From NCBI GenBank assembly GCA_017445205.1, contig JAFSUP010000042.1, positions 1-52,443 on the forward strand: a DNA stretch of 52,443 bases, given 5' to 3'. This DNA comes from Synergistaceae bacterium. GTDB lineage: Bacteria; Synergistota; Synergistia; Synergistales; Aminobacteriaceae. This document shows positions 31,681-40,253 of the stretch, piece by piece. The position numbers were made by a program, and so were the translations under genes. The notes under the pieces were generated by a model. The model did no database searches and was not told the DNA's origin. It was given only the letters and a program-made list of their open reading frames with translations. Every line of letters begins with the position of its first letter. The stretch's first letter is position 1.

Positions 31681-31708
31681 AACTTCTGGACAAATTTGTC
31701 CAGAAGTT
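31681..31708. terminator. Perfect-palindrome bidirectional terminator
   Basis: AACTTCTGGACAAA followed by its exact reverse complement TTTGTCCAGAAGTT (28 bases). It lies between convergent genes, with A-rich sequence on the left and a loose A/T-rich stretch on the right, and would work for both strands. Confidence 0.85.
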
Positions 31709-31725
31709 AAAAATTAAAAATTATT

Positions 31726-32598
31726 TTATTTGTCGCGGTCCGAACGTCTTGGCCTTCGCCTACGTCCTTCGTTTGAGGGTCGCCTAATCGGTTGCGAAAC
31801 CACCCTTTCACGTCTAGCACGAATTCGCATTGTAGCGGGGCCGGCTTCACCATCGCGATTGGGGTCATACTTGGGCATAATCACGACTTTTCTAAAAGGT
31901 GCTTCGCCTACAGATTCGGTGGTAATATCATCTCTGTCCTTCAAAGTTGTGTGAATCACCCAACGTTCCCAACTTGCCATCGGTTCGAGCCTGACGGGAC
32001 GGCCATATTTTGTAGCTTGTCGTGCTGTCGCTTCTGCAAGACGTTCAAGGCTCTTCGTTCTTCGATCTCGATAACCGCAGCTATCAACTTTAATTCGTGG
32101 CTCAAATTTTGGATCTCGCAAAGAAAGATTCACAAGATATTCCATACTTCGCAATGCGTCGCCATAACGTCCTACGACATAATCAGAAGCATCTTCGCCC
32201 TGAATATTGAGAGTATTTTTGGCGTCCTCTGAAACAACGGCTTCGGCTTTGAATTCCATGAGTTTCAAAGTTTCGTTGACGAAGTCCGCGCCATGCGCAA
32301 GCAATTTCGTAGCTAACGTCTGTTTTGCAGATTGCTTGGCTTCGATTGAATCTTCCGCAGCGTCAGCTTTAATCTTTTTTTCGACGGCCGCGGGAGAATT
32401 TTCTGTTTTCGTTTCTGTTGTAGGAACAGTGATTTCGATTTTAAAAGTCTTTCCGCCAAGACCTAGAAAACCTTTCCGCTCCTCACTGACGATCTGCGCT
32501 TGAAGTTTCTCTGAAGGTATCTGCCAACGTTTAGAAATATCCGCAAGAGCTTCTTCGACGCTTGAAGCCTCGACCGTAATTTTTTGTTCATAAATCAA
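31726..32598 (-). CDS. jag: RNA-binding protein Jag/KhpB (EloR)
   Basis: Binds RNA and, in Firmicutes, helps control cell elongation. 290 residues with the three-part Jag layout: Jag_N domain (residues about 2-52: EQKITVEASSVEEALADI, GFLGLGGKTFKIEI), a Glu/Lys/Ala linker, a KH domain (about 125-165, ASDYVVGRYGDALRSMEYL) and an R3H domain (about 185-245, LERLAEATARQATKYGRPV). It ends in an Arg-rich tail. It follows yidC by 44 bases. Confidence 0.95.
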   Translation of the reverse strand: MIYEQKITVEASSVEEALADISKRWQIPSEKLQAQIVSEERKGFLGLGGKTFKIEITVPTTETKTENSPAAVEKKIKADAAEDSIEAKQSAKQTLATKLLAHGADFVNETLKLMEFKAEAVVSEDAKNTLNIQGEDASDYVVGRYGDALRSMEYLVNLSLRDPKFEPRIKVDSCGYRDRRTKSLERLAEATARQATKYGRPVRLEPMASWERWVIHTTLKDRDDITTESVGEAPFRKVVIMPKYDPNRDGEAGPATMRIRARRERVVSQPIRRPSNEGRRRRPRRSDRDK

Positions 32599-32642
32599 TT
32601 TATAAATCTCACCTCTAAATTTAACGGGAGTTAAATCACTCC

Positions 32643-33476
32643 TTACTGCTGTTTTTTAGGTTTCTCTTGATATAAAACAGGTTTAGTTTTCATTTCCTCG
32701 CTTGTCTTTCGAGAAACTCTAACCTGATGAATTATACCCATTAGCGACGATATGCCCCAATATAAGAGCACTCCCCCAGGCAGTCCGAAGCATATGAACG
32801 TCAAGAACAACGGCATAAACCACGCCATCATAGCCATTTGCGGATTGCCTGTGCTACTAAGGTGCTGTTGATACCACGTGAGCCACGCGATCAAAATCAG
32901 CAAGATGAAATTAAAAATCCACATTCCGATATTTGAGAACAAAAGTCCCAAGTTCGTGAATGATGAGAAGAACACCATCACGAATCCTAATTGCTCGTTC
33001 GGGATTCTTACGCCGGCTTCGTCAACAAGATTCAGTGCGTCCGCAACGGTTGTTAAGACACTGCCGCCAAGATTTACGCCCAAGAATGTAACGTCCGTGA
33101 AGTCGGCGCGTTTAGTTAAGTCATAGAGAACACCGTAAAGCAAAATGAAGATCGGCAACTGAATTAATAATGGAAGACAACCGCTCGCCGGGTTTACTTT
33201 ATTTTCTTTATATAACGCCTGCATTTCGCGATTCAAAGTTTCTTGATCGTCGGCGTACTTGTCCTGCAAAACTTTCATCATAGGCTGAAGCTTCTGCATC
33301 TTTTGCATACTGACCATCTGTTTTTGCGTCAGCGGGTGCATAGCGGCGCGAACGAGTAGCGTTAAAACTATTATTGCAAGTCCCCACGCGAAGTTGCTTC
33401 CGATTCCGATACTTGTCATCGAGTTATGAATAAGTTCAAGCAGAGCGCGCAGGAGAGATTTAGCCTGTTCCCACAT
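32643..33476 (-). CDS. yidC: Membrane protein insertase YidC (short, P1-less form)
   Basis: Inserts proteins into the inner membrane with or without Sec. 277 residues with five or so membrane segments; the conserved core begins WGLAIIVLTLLVRAAMHPLT, with the groove arginine, and continues with the KMQKLQPMMKVLQDKY coiled hairpin, GCLPLLIQLPIFILLYGVL and FFSSFTNLGLL. The large periplasmic P1 domain of Proteobacterial YidC is absent, so it resembles the monoderm type. It ends in a basic tail (KTKPVLYQEKPKKQQ). Cotranscribed in rpmH-rnpA-yidD-yidC-jag. Confidence 0.96.
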   Translation of the reverse strand: MWEQAKSLLRALLELIHNSMTSIGIGSNFAWGLAIIVLTLLVRAAMHPLTQKQMVSMQKMQKLQPMMKVLQDKYADDQETLNREMQALYKENKVNPASGCLPLLIQLPIFILLYGVLYDLTKRADFTDVTFLGVNLGGSVLTTVADALNLVDEAGVRIPNEQLGFVMVFFSSFTNLGLLFSNIGMWIFNFILLILIAWLTWYQQHLSSTGNPQMAMMAWFMPLFLTFICFGLPGGVLLYWGISSLMGIIHQVRVSRKTSEEMKTKPVLYQEKPKKQQ

Positions 33477-33493
33477 ATTTTTATTTTCACCTC

Positions 33494-33715
33494 TTAAAAT
33501 TTTTTGGGCGGAGGGTCATAGCCGCCGGGATTCCACGGCCCGCATTTTAAAATTCGTTTGAACGTCAGCCACGAGCCGCGAAAAAATCCCCAGTCTTGAT
33601 AAACTTGCAAAGCGTAATTTGAACAAGTGGGATAAAAGCGGCAGTTTTTGCCAAGATACGGCGAAATTAAAAGCTGATACATTCGGATTAAAACTACTGC
33701 GAGGCGGGAAAGCAT
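33494..33715 (-). CDS. yidD: Membrane protein insertion efficiency factor YidD
   Basis: 73-residue membrane-associated protein, the usual size, thought to assist YidC. Conserved blocks: LIRMYQLLISPYLGKNCRFY and PTCSNYALQVY, then GPWNPGGYDPPP. It lies 2 bases after rnpA and 17 before yidC. Confidence 0.97.
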   Translation of the reverse strand: MLSRLAVVLIRMYQLLISPYLGKNCRFYPTCSNYALQVYQDWGFFRGSWLTFKRILKCGPWNPGGYDPPPKKF

Positions 33716-33717
33716 AA

Positions 33718-34065
33718 TTAGATTTTTTGCGCTGCAAATAATTTTTTGCGTCTGAATAATTTTTCAAGCTCTTCTGCGATGTCCTGAGTTTTAGCGTCAA
33801 GGCCGTCTTCTTTTAACGTCAGGACTATGCGAAGACCGGGAATTAATTTTTTTTCAAACTGAACAAAAGCCGCACGAAGGATTCTTCTGCCTCTGTTGCG
33901 AACGTGAGCTTTCCCTAAACGTTTCCCGACTGCGCAACCAAATTTTATGTCGAGAGCGTCTTCTTTCAAATACAATAACCGCACCAGATCCCCGTTTATA
34001 CGAACACCGGTGCGGAATATTAAATCAAATTCCCAGCCTTTCCGAAGCCTGATAATATCAGACAC
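33718..34065 (-). CDS. rnpA: Ribonuclease P protein component
   Basis: Protein cofactor of RNase P for tRNA 5' maturation. 115 residues, with the RNR motif region [20 protein letters not shown] and a DLIFRTG N-terminal block. The start is GTG at 34065, inside the last codons of rpmH (8-base overlap), a common arrangement. Confidence 0.96.
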   Translation of the reverse strand: MSDIIRLRKGWEFDLIFRTGVRINGDLVRLLYLKEDALDIKFGCAVGKRLGKAHVRNRGRRILRAAFVQFEKKLIPGLRIVLTLKEDGLDAKTQDIAEELEKLFRRKKLFAAQKI

Positions 34066-34198
34066 GAGTGAGGCACTTGCGTCCTTTGCGTCTTCTGTTG
34101 CGAAGAACTTTGCGTCCCGACGGTGAAGCCGAACGGGCTAAGAATCCTATCTTGCGTTTTCTGGGTAACACATGGGGCTGAAACGTTCCCTTTTTCAT
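34058..34198 (-). CDS. rpmH: 50S ribosomal protein L34
   Basis: Only 46 residues, so below common length cut-offs. It reads [20 protein letters not shown], then [20 protein letters not shown] and KCLTRV, the L34 pattern (FQPxxxxRKRxxGFxAR, GRKVLxxRRxKGR). ATG at 34198; GAGGAG lies upstream with rather long spacing. It is the first gene of the rpmH-rnpA-yidD-yidC-jag operon; a TATAAT on the minus strand at 34256-34251 is the likely -10. Confidence 0.96.
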   Translation of the reverse strand: MKKGTFQPHVLPRKRKIGFLARSASPSGRKVLRNRRRKGRKCLTRV

Positions 34199-34250
34199 TT
34201 GTGTGAAGATACTCCTCTCTCAATAATTCTAAAATAAATAACGCGAGGGA

Positions 34251-34298
34251 ATTATAACATACTTACATATAGAGAAATATTAAAGTTTTGTTTATAAT
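34251..34298. promoter_or_regulatory. Divergent -10 elements of rpmH and the truncated malic enzyme gene
   Basis: Minus-strand TATAAT at 34256-34251 toward rpmH, plus-strand TATAAT at 34293-34298 toward the malic enzyme remnant. No good -35 hexamers are seen. Confidence 0.45.
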
Positions 34299-34337
34299 CT
34301 AAAAAAATTTTTAATAAAAAATTAGGAGATGCGATTT

Positions 34338-34616
34338 TTGGATTACGCAAAAGAATCTTTAAGGCTTCACGAAAAATGGAAAGCTAAAATTGAAGTCGTC
34401 GCTGCCGTGCCCGTAGCAACAAAAGAAAATTTTTCACTTGCTTACACGCCCGGCGTTGCTGAACCGTGCCTGGTGATTCAAAATGATGTTAGTAAAAGCT
34501 ACGAACTTACGCGCCGTCATGATCTTTGTCTCGTTGTAACGGACGGAAGCGCGGTCTTAGGACTTGGAGATATTGGCCCCGAAGCCGCAAGAAAAACCGG
34601 TGTAACACGAATATAA
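34338..34616 (+). pseudogene. Truncated malic enzyme (N-terminal quarter)
   Basis: 92 codons that match the start of NAD(P)-malic enzyme: ESLRLHEKWKAKIEVVAAVP, SLAYTPGVAEPCL, RHDLCLVVTDGSAVLGLGDI, GPEA. Homology then ends and nine unrelated residues (ARKTGVTRI) lead to a stop. Intact enzymes have about 390 residues or more; the metal-binding and NAD-binding parts are gone, so this cannot be active. The TTG at 34338 (AGGAG nine bases upstream) is preferred over the ATG at 34329, which abuts that AGGAG. Base use is like the surrounding host genes, unlike the mtnA-recD2 pair that follows 7 bases later, pointing to an insertion or replacement at about 34590. Confidence 0.88.
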
Positions 34617-34623
34617 ATACAAG

Positions 34624-35697
34624 ATGGACATTCTAAAATTTGAATCTGTGGCTCTTGATGAAGATAAAAATTTGTTGCGACTGCTTGACCAAACGAAATT
34701 GCCCTGCGAGATTGAATTTCTTGAATTACAAGATATTCATGATATTTGGAACGCTATTTACAAATTACAAGTTCGAGGAGCCCCTGCGATTGGTATAGCG
34801 GCGGCATTTGGTTCATATCTTGCAGCATTGAACATAGATGTCAACGACTTCGAAAGCTTTTTTGAAAAATTTCATGCTGCTAAAGAATACTTAAATTCGG
34901 CGCGTCCGACTGCTGTAAATTTATCTTGGGCTTTGAACAGAATGGAAAAAATAGCCCTCGATAATCGTGAAATTGAAATTTCTGAAATTAAAACGCTGCT
35001 GAAAAACGAGGCAATTAAAATCAAAGATGAAGATACTCAAATGTGTCGCAAAATTGGTGAATTAGGTTTGACTTTGATTAAAGATGGCGACGGAATTTTA
35101 ACTCATTGCAACGCCGGACAACTTGCAACTTCAAAATATGGAACTGCATTAGCGCCGATTCATTTAGGCCGTGAACGCGGTATGAACTTTCATGTTTATT
35201 GCGATGAAACAAGACCATTACTTCAAGGAGCGCGGCTTTCAACTTTTGAATTAATTGCTGATGGTGTAGATACAACTTTAATCTGCGATAATATGGCTTC
35301 GCAAGTTATGAAAAATGGTTGGGTCAATGCTGTTTTCGTGGGAGCAGATAGGATAGCCGCTAACGGCGATTCGTGTAACAAGATTGGAACTTCAGGACTT
35401 GCAATTTTAGCACAATATTACAAAATTCCGTTTTATGTTTTTGCGCCGACGTCTTCAATCGACATGAACATAAAAAACGGCGCAGATATAACTATTGAGG
35501 AGCGTCCATCTGAAGAAATTACAGAAATGTGGTACAAAAAAAGAATGGCTCCTGAAAAAGTTAAAGTGTATAATCCAGCCTTTGATGTTGTAAGTAATGA
35601 ATTAATTGCAGGAATCGTTACAGAATACGGCATTGCGCGGCCTCCATATTCAGAAAGTCTGCGCGAAATCTTCGAGAGGAAAAATACAAATGGATAA
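34624..35697 (+). CDS. mtnA: S-methyl-5-thioribose-1-phosphate isomerase
   Basis: Methionine salvage aldose-ketose isomerase. 357 residues, normal length. Signatures: QVRGAPAIGIAAAFGSY, LTHCNAGQLATSKYGTALAP with the catalytic cysteine, DETRPLLQGARLSTFE, and FVGADRIAANGDSCNKIGTS with the catalytic aspartate. No other mtn gene is nearby, so its role may be an isolated salvage or detoxifying step. The gene is visibly more A+T-rich than its neighbours and has no clear Shine-Dalgarno sequence; it overlaps recD2 by 8 bases. Related isomerases such as ribose-1,5-bisphosphate isomerase or eIF2B-like proteins are less likely given the length and motifs. Confidence 0.92.
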   Translation: MDILKFESVALDEDKNLLRLLDQTKLPCEIEFLELQDIHDIWNAIYKLQVRGAPAIGIAAAFGSYLAALNIDVNDFESFFEKFHAAKEYLNSARPTAVNLSWALNRMEKIALDNREIEISEIKTLLKNEAIKIKDEDTQMCRKIGELGLTLIKDGDGILTHCNAGQLATSKYGTALAPIHLGRERGMNFHVYCDETRPLLQGARLSTFELIADGVDTTLICDNMASQVMKNGWVNAVFVGADRIAANGDSCNKIGTSGLAILAQYYKIPFYVFAPTSSIDMNIKNGADITIEERPSEEITEMWYKKRMAPEKVKVYNPAFDVVSNELIAGIVTEYGIARPPYSESLREIFERKNTNG

Positions 35698-37906
35698 ACT
35701 TCAATGTGAGGTCGAGCGTATAACTTTTAGAAACGATGACGACGGTTATTCTGTCCTTAAATGCAGTTCTGATGACTTTTCAAATATTATAACTGTAGTC
35801 GGATATATGCCAGATGTTGAGATCGGAGAAACTTTTAATTTTTACGGAAGATGGGGAAATCACCCAAAATATGGTAAACAATTTATTTTTGAAAAATATG
35901 AGGAATTACTCCCCACAACACTTGACGGAATAAAAAAATATCTTGGCGGCGGACGTATAAAAGGCATTAGAGAATCTTACGCAGAAAAAATTGTGGATCA
36001 TTTTGGTGAGAAAACGCTTGAAATCCTTGATAACGACCCTGATCGGCTATCTGAAATTCACGGAATTGGTGTAAAAAAACTTGCAATGATTAAAGAAAGT
36101 TGGAACGCTAACAGAGAAATTAATAGAATCATGGTAGCGCTTCAAAGTTATGATGTTACAACGAATTTAGCTACAAAGATTTACAATTATTATGGCCCTG
36201 ATTCCATTTCTGTTGTTAGCTCTAATCCATACAAATTGGCTGATGATATTTGGGGGGTTGGATTCAAAAAAGCTGATCAAATAGCGCTGAAAATGGGCTT
36301 CAAACTTGAAAATTACGAAAGAATCAGGAGCGGGATTTTATACACTCTAAACAAGTATTCAACTGATGAAGGGCACTGTTTCGCTATTCGTTCTGACTTA
36401 GTAAAAGATGCTTCGGAATTATTGGGTGTAAATTCGTCATTCGTCGAAGATGCTTTAGAAAAAATGGTTAAACAACGCGATTTAATCCGTGAAAGATTAG
36501 CTGGCGAAGATGAAAATCAAAGTGGCAGCGCGTACTATCTCCCAATGTATTATTATTCAGAAGTTGGAACAGCTAATCGCTTGCTTAGACTTTTGGACAC
36601 TGAACGTAACGGCTATTTTGAAGGCATTAGAATAAATGAATGGATTATGACTGATGAAAAGCCAATCCATTACGATACAATACAACTTCAAGCTATACAA
36701 GCAGCTATTGATAATAAAGTTTTGGTATTAACAGGCGGCCCTGGTACAGGAAAAACGACCACAACTAAAGGTATAATCAACGCTTACAGAGAGATAGGCG
36801 CGAAAATTTTACTTGCAGCACCAACAGGAAGAGCAGCTAAACGAATGTCCGAAGTTACAGGTATGAAAGCAAAAACGATTCATAGACTTCTTGAAGCCGT
36901 TCCGCCAGCTGGTTTTAATAAAAACGAGGACAATCCTTTGAAAGGCGATGTATTGATCGTTGATGAATGTTCTATGATTGACATTTTATTGATGAATAGC
37001 CTATTGAAGGCAATTCCGCCTAACATGACGCTTATACTAGTTGGCGATGTTGATCAGCTTCCAAGTGTTGGCCCTGGTAAAGTTCTTGCTGATGTTCTTA
37101 GCTCTGGAGCGGTTCCATATATTAAACTTAATAGAATTTTTCGTCAAGCTCAATCCAGTTTAATTGTAAGAAATGCTCACAAAATTAATAACGGTGGATA
37201 TTTGGAACTTCCTGATAATAATTCGGATTTTATTTTTCTCGATAACGATGACGCCGAGAAAGCAGCGCTTCAGATTGTCGAACTTTGCTCAAAAATTTTA
37301 CCTCGCGACAATACAATTTCACCTGATGATATACAAGTTCTTACGCCTATGAGGCGCGGGCCTATTGGTACAGAGACACTAAATAAAATGCTTCAAAATG
37401 CTTTGAATCCTGAAGGTCTTGCCTTGAAACATGGTTTTACTGAATATCGCGTTAATGATAAAGTAATGCAAATTCGCAATAATTATGAAAAAGGTGTATT
37501 TAATGGCGACATCGGATTTATCACCGCAATAGACAAAGAAACTCTTGATGTAACTGTGGAATTTGACGACGAGAAATTTGTAAAATATAACTCTATCGAT
37601 CTTGATGAGATTGTACTAGCATATGCAACTACTATTCATAAATCACAAGGTAGCGAGTTTTCTTACGTCGTCATGCCGATTATGATGTCGCATTTCATAA
37701 TGTTGCAAAGAAATCTTTTATACACCGGCGTAACAAGAGCTAAGAAGGGATTAATTATAATTGGCGAGAAGCGAGCACTGTTTTACGCTGTCAAAAATAA
37801 TAAAATTGTACAACGAAATACAATGCTTGCCGCTAGATTACAAAAAGACTCGACAAATTTATTTTCAAAAACTTCGTCGCAAAGTGAGTTTTCTCATTTG
37901 TCGTAG
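35690..37906 (+). CDS. recD2: RecD2-type SF1B DNA helicase
   Basis: 5'-3' helicase of 738 residues, found in bacteria lacking RecBC and linked to genome stability. Order: N-terminal OB-like region (VERITFRNDDDGYSVLKC), helix-hairpin-helix motifs (LSEIHGIGVKKLAMIKESW, NPYKLADDIWGVGFKKADQI), Walker A (TGGPGTGKTTTT, near residue 350), Walker B (LIVDECSMID), DVDQLPSVGPG, an SH3-like insert and motif VI (YTGVTRAKKGL). The ATG at 35690 with GAGAGG upstream is chosen; the open frame extends further back only inside mtnA. Like mtnA it looks more A+T-rich than surrounding genes. Its last 13 bases overlap the convergent dehydrogenase gene. Confidence 0.95.
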   Translation: MDKLQCEVERITFRNDDDGYSVLKCSSDDFSNIITVVGYMPDVEIGETFNFYGRWGNHPKYGKQFIFEKYEELLPTTLDGIKKYLGGGRIKGIRESYAEKIVDHFGEKTLEILDNDPDRLSEIHGIGVKKLAMIKESWNANREINRIMVALQSYDVTTNLATKIYNYYGPDSISVVSSNPYKLADDIWGVGFKKADQIALKMGFKLENYERIRSGILYTLNKYSTDEGHCFAIRSDLVKDASELLGVNSSFVEDALEKMVKQRDLIRERLAGEDENQSGSAYYLPMYYYSEVGTANRLLRLLDTERNGYFEGIRINEWIMTDEKPIHYDTIQLQAIQAAIDNKVLVLTGGPGTGKTTTTKGIINAYREIGAKILLAAPTGRAAKRMSEVTGMKAKTIHRLLEAVPPAGFNKNEDNPLKGDVLIVDECSMIDILLMNSLLKAIPPNMTLILVGDVDQLPSVGPGKVLADVLSSGAVPYIKLNRIFRQAQSSLIVRNAHKINNGGYLELPDNNSDFIFLDNDDAEKAALQIVELCSKILPRDNTISPDDIQVLTPMRRGPIGTETLNKMLQNALNPEGLALKHGFTEYRVNDKVMQIRNNYEKGVFNGDIGFITAIDKETLDVTVEFDDEKFVKYNSIDLDEIVLAYATTIHKSQGSEFSYVVMPIMMSHFIMLQRNLLYTGVTRAKKGLIIIGEKRALFYAVKNNKIVQRNTMLAARLQKDSTNLFSKTSSQSEFSHLS

Positions 37907-38760
37907 TATTTTATTAAACTCTGAATGCCGTCATCGGCTAAGCCTATTGATTCTAATTTTTTATATTGGCTTAAAACTGTCGAAAGAATATCTAAATCTA
38001 AATTTTCTTTTCGCGATTCGTCGAGAGCCAGCAACATGTCTTTAATAAAATATTTTATTGAAAATCCCGGCGCGAAATCTCGATCCAAAATTTGAGGCGC
38101 TGCCGTGTCAAGTTGTTTACTCGAAGCGCCTCCCGTCGATGCGGCACGCAAAAATTTCGGGAGGTCAAGCCCTTTCGACTTCGCATAAGCCATTCCTTCG
38201 CAAACTCCCGCGATAGTTCCGGCTAAAATTATTTGGTTAGCAAGTTTCGCCTGTTGGCCCATTCCAGCCTCGCCCATGTAATTAATATTTGTGCCCATTG
38301 CCCTGAACAACGGGAGGCAAGACTTATAATCTGCTTCAGCGCCGCCAACCATGATTGAAAGTCGCGCGTTCTTGGCTGCCAAAACCCCGCCGGTTACAGG
38401 CGCATCAAGAAAATGAAGGCCGCGTTTTGAGCACTCGTTATTAATCATTTTTGCTAATTTAGGACTTGTCGCGGTCATGTCGATTATATAAGCTCCTGGC
38501 ATGGCGCTATCCAGAACTCCTCCGCTAGCAAAATAAACTTCCTCAACGTCCTTCGGAATTCCTAACACGGTGATAATCGTGCTGCATTCTTTGAGGCAGT
38601 CGCTGATTGAATTATAAAATCTCGCGCCGTTGCTGATTACGTCATATACTTTCATGATGGAGCGCGCATATATGTGAACGTCGAAGCCCAGCTTCACTAG
38701 ATTTTTCACAATAGGCTTTCCCATTAGTCCAACGCCTATAAATCCTATTTTTTTCTTCAT
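37894..38760 (-). CDS. NAD(P)-dependent beta-hydroxyacid dehydrogenase family protein
   Basis: 288 residues; family of 3-hydroxyisobutyrate dehydrogenase and tartronate semialdehyde reductase (GarR/GlxR). Rossmann motif GFIGVGLMGKPIVKNL at the N-terminus, substrate motif DAPVTGGVLAAKNARLSIMV near residue 120, and catalytic lysine in GMGQQAKLANQI near residue 170. The exact substrate cannot be read from sequence. Convergent overlap of 13 bases with recD2. It may be cotranscribed with the MATE gene (21 bases apart). Confidence 0.9.
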   Translation of the reverse strand: MKKKIGFIGVGLMGKPIVKNLVKLGFDVHIYARSIMKVYDVISNGARFYNSISDCLKECSTIITVLGIPKDVEEVYFASGGVLDSAMPGAYIIDMTATSPKLAKMINNECSKRGLHFLDAPVTGGVLAAKNARLSIMVGGAEADYKSCLPLFRAMGTNINYMGEAGMGQQAKLANQIILAGTIAGVCEGMAYAKSKGLDLPKFLRAASTGGASSKQLDTAAPQILDRDFAPGFSIKYFIKDMLLALDESRKENLDLDILSTVLSQYKKLESIGLADDGIQSLIKYYDK

Positions 38761-38781
38761 TTAAAAACACCTCCGTTTGAT

Positions 38782-40134
38782 TTAGATTATTTTAAAATGC
38801 GTCCGACGACGAATATAAAAATATGCTATCAAAGTTGCGACGCTAGTTATAGCCCATGAAACCGGGTAGACATTCATTAAAATCGCAAAGTCTTTATAAA
38901 ATGCGAAGACCGTATAAACCCAAATAATTCTTAAGACGCAGCAGCCAAGCAAAATTATCACGGTCGGCAATGTCGAATAGCCCATGCCGCGCAAAACTCC
39001 TCCGGGGACTTCATAAATATTGCACATCCACAAAAACGCCACCGCGTGTAACATTCTGATTTCGGCGTAACTCAAAACTTCGGGATTGACGGTGTAAAGA
39101 CTTAAAATCCCTGTTCGCCACACCGCGCAAATTAAACAAGCCGTGCCTGTTGTTGCTAAGCCTGCCAGCATCGTGAGATTAAAAACTTTCTTGCAACGTT
39201 CAAAATTTCCCGCGCTGAAGTTCTGTGACGTGAACGTAACCGCCGCTTGCGTAAATGCTGCCACAAAATAATAAGTCAGGAAATCGAAATTCAAAGCTGC
39301 TGCGCTCCCCGCCGAAGCGTAAGAGCCGAGTGAGTTAATCGCCGTTTGAATCGTTACGTTTGAAATCGAAAATAACATTCCTTGAAGTCCCGCCGGAAGT
39401 CCGATTTTTAAAATTTGAACGGCATAAATTTTTTTTAAGGTCAGCTCTTTGAAATTAAATTTGAAGGGAGCTTCTTCGCGAATCAAAAAATAAACTATCA
39501 TTGACGCACTCACGACATTTGAAATCACCGTGGCAATCGCTACACCGACGACACTAAGTTTGAAGCCAATCACGAAAATTAAATTTAAGATAACGTTCAC
39601 GACCCCGCCGATCGCTAATGACCATAACGGCCGGTTGCTGTCGCCTTTGCTTCGCAGAATTGCCGAGCCGAAATTATAAAGCATGATAAACGGCATTCCT
39701 AAAAAATAAATTCTGAAATAAACTACAGCCAAATCTATAATATCTGCGGGCGTGTTCATGAGCGTCAAAAGCGGCCGAGCGACACTCAAGCCCCAAATTA
39801 AAAGCAGAACGCTGCTTATCAAAGCTATCGAAATCGAAGTGTGAACAGCATCGTGAATTTTTGAAAATTCGTTTTTGCCGATGTACTTCGCCACGACGAC
39901 ATTAGCACCGATCGACAAACCCACGAACAAATTTACCATTAAATTTATCGCGGCACCGTTGCTACCGACGGCGGCCATAGCTTGCGGACTGTCGAAGCGA
40001 CCGACTACAGCGACATCAGCAGAATTAAAAAGTTGTTGCAAGACCATGCTAAACGCGAGCGGCATCGCAAAAATTAAAATTTTATCTAATAATGATCCGT
40101 GAAGCATGTCAATTTGATGAGATTTATTTTTCAT
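38782..40134 (-). CDS. MATE-family efflux transporter
   Basis: 450-residue inner-membrane antiporter with about 12 hydrophobic segments. Family landmarks: MLHGSLLDKILIFAMPLAFS at the N-terminus, QQLFNSADVAVVGRFDSPQA, the FRIYFLGMPFIMLYNFGSAI block in the first half and LRGMGYSTLPTVIILLGC in the second. MATE proteins export cationic drugs or metabolites using Na+ or H+ gradients; the substrate is unknown. The leader just upstream contains the dispersed A/G-rich repeat, which also supplies the GAGG before the start. Confidence 0.93.
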   Translation of the reverse strand: MKNKSHQIDMLHGSLLDKILIFAMPLAFSMVLQQLFNSADVAVVGRFDSPQAMAAVGSNGAAINLMVNLFVGLSIGANVVVAKYIGKNEFSKIHDAVHTSISIALISSVLLLIWGLSVARPLLTLMNTPADIIDLAVVYFRIYFLGMPFIMLYNFGSAILRSKGDSNRPLWSLAIGGVVNVILNLIFVIGFKLSVVGVAIATVISNVVSASMIVYFLIREEAPFKFNFKELTLKKIYAVQILKIGLPAGLQGMLFSISNVTIQTAINSLGSYASAGSAAALNFDFLTYYFVAAFTQAAVTFTSQNFSAGNFERCKKVFNLTMLAGLATTGTACLICAVWRTGILSLYTVNPEVLSYAEIRMLHAVAFLWMCNIYEVPGGVLRGMGYSTLPTVIILLGCCVLRIIWVYTVFAFYKDFAILMNVYPVSWAITSVATLIAYFYIRRRTHFKII

Positions 40135-40137
40135 TTT

Positions 40138-40160
40138 TCTAATTCCTCATTCCTACTTAA
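40138..40160. repeat. Dispersed GGAATTAGG-type repeat, copy 3 (inverted)
   Basis: On the minus strand it reads TAAGTAGGAATGAGGAATTA, then GA, close to parts of the tracts after groEL and after the RpiR gene. Here it lies in the leader of the MATE gene. Confidence 0.5.
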
Positions 40161-40253
40161 TCCGAATTAATTTTTTTGTATTATAATCTCTACATTCATA
40201 AAATTTTCGACCAATAAAGCCTGTAATTTAAAAATTAAAAGGGGTTTTCCAGA

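Noticed and set aside
34199..34337. Replication origin next to rpmH-rnpA
   Set aside because: The gap is A+T-rich, but I see no DnaA boxes (TTATCCACA-like) and dnaA is not adjacent; the sequence is explained by two divergent promoters.
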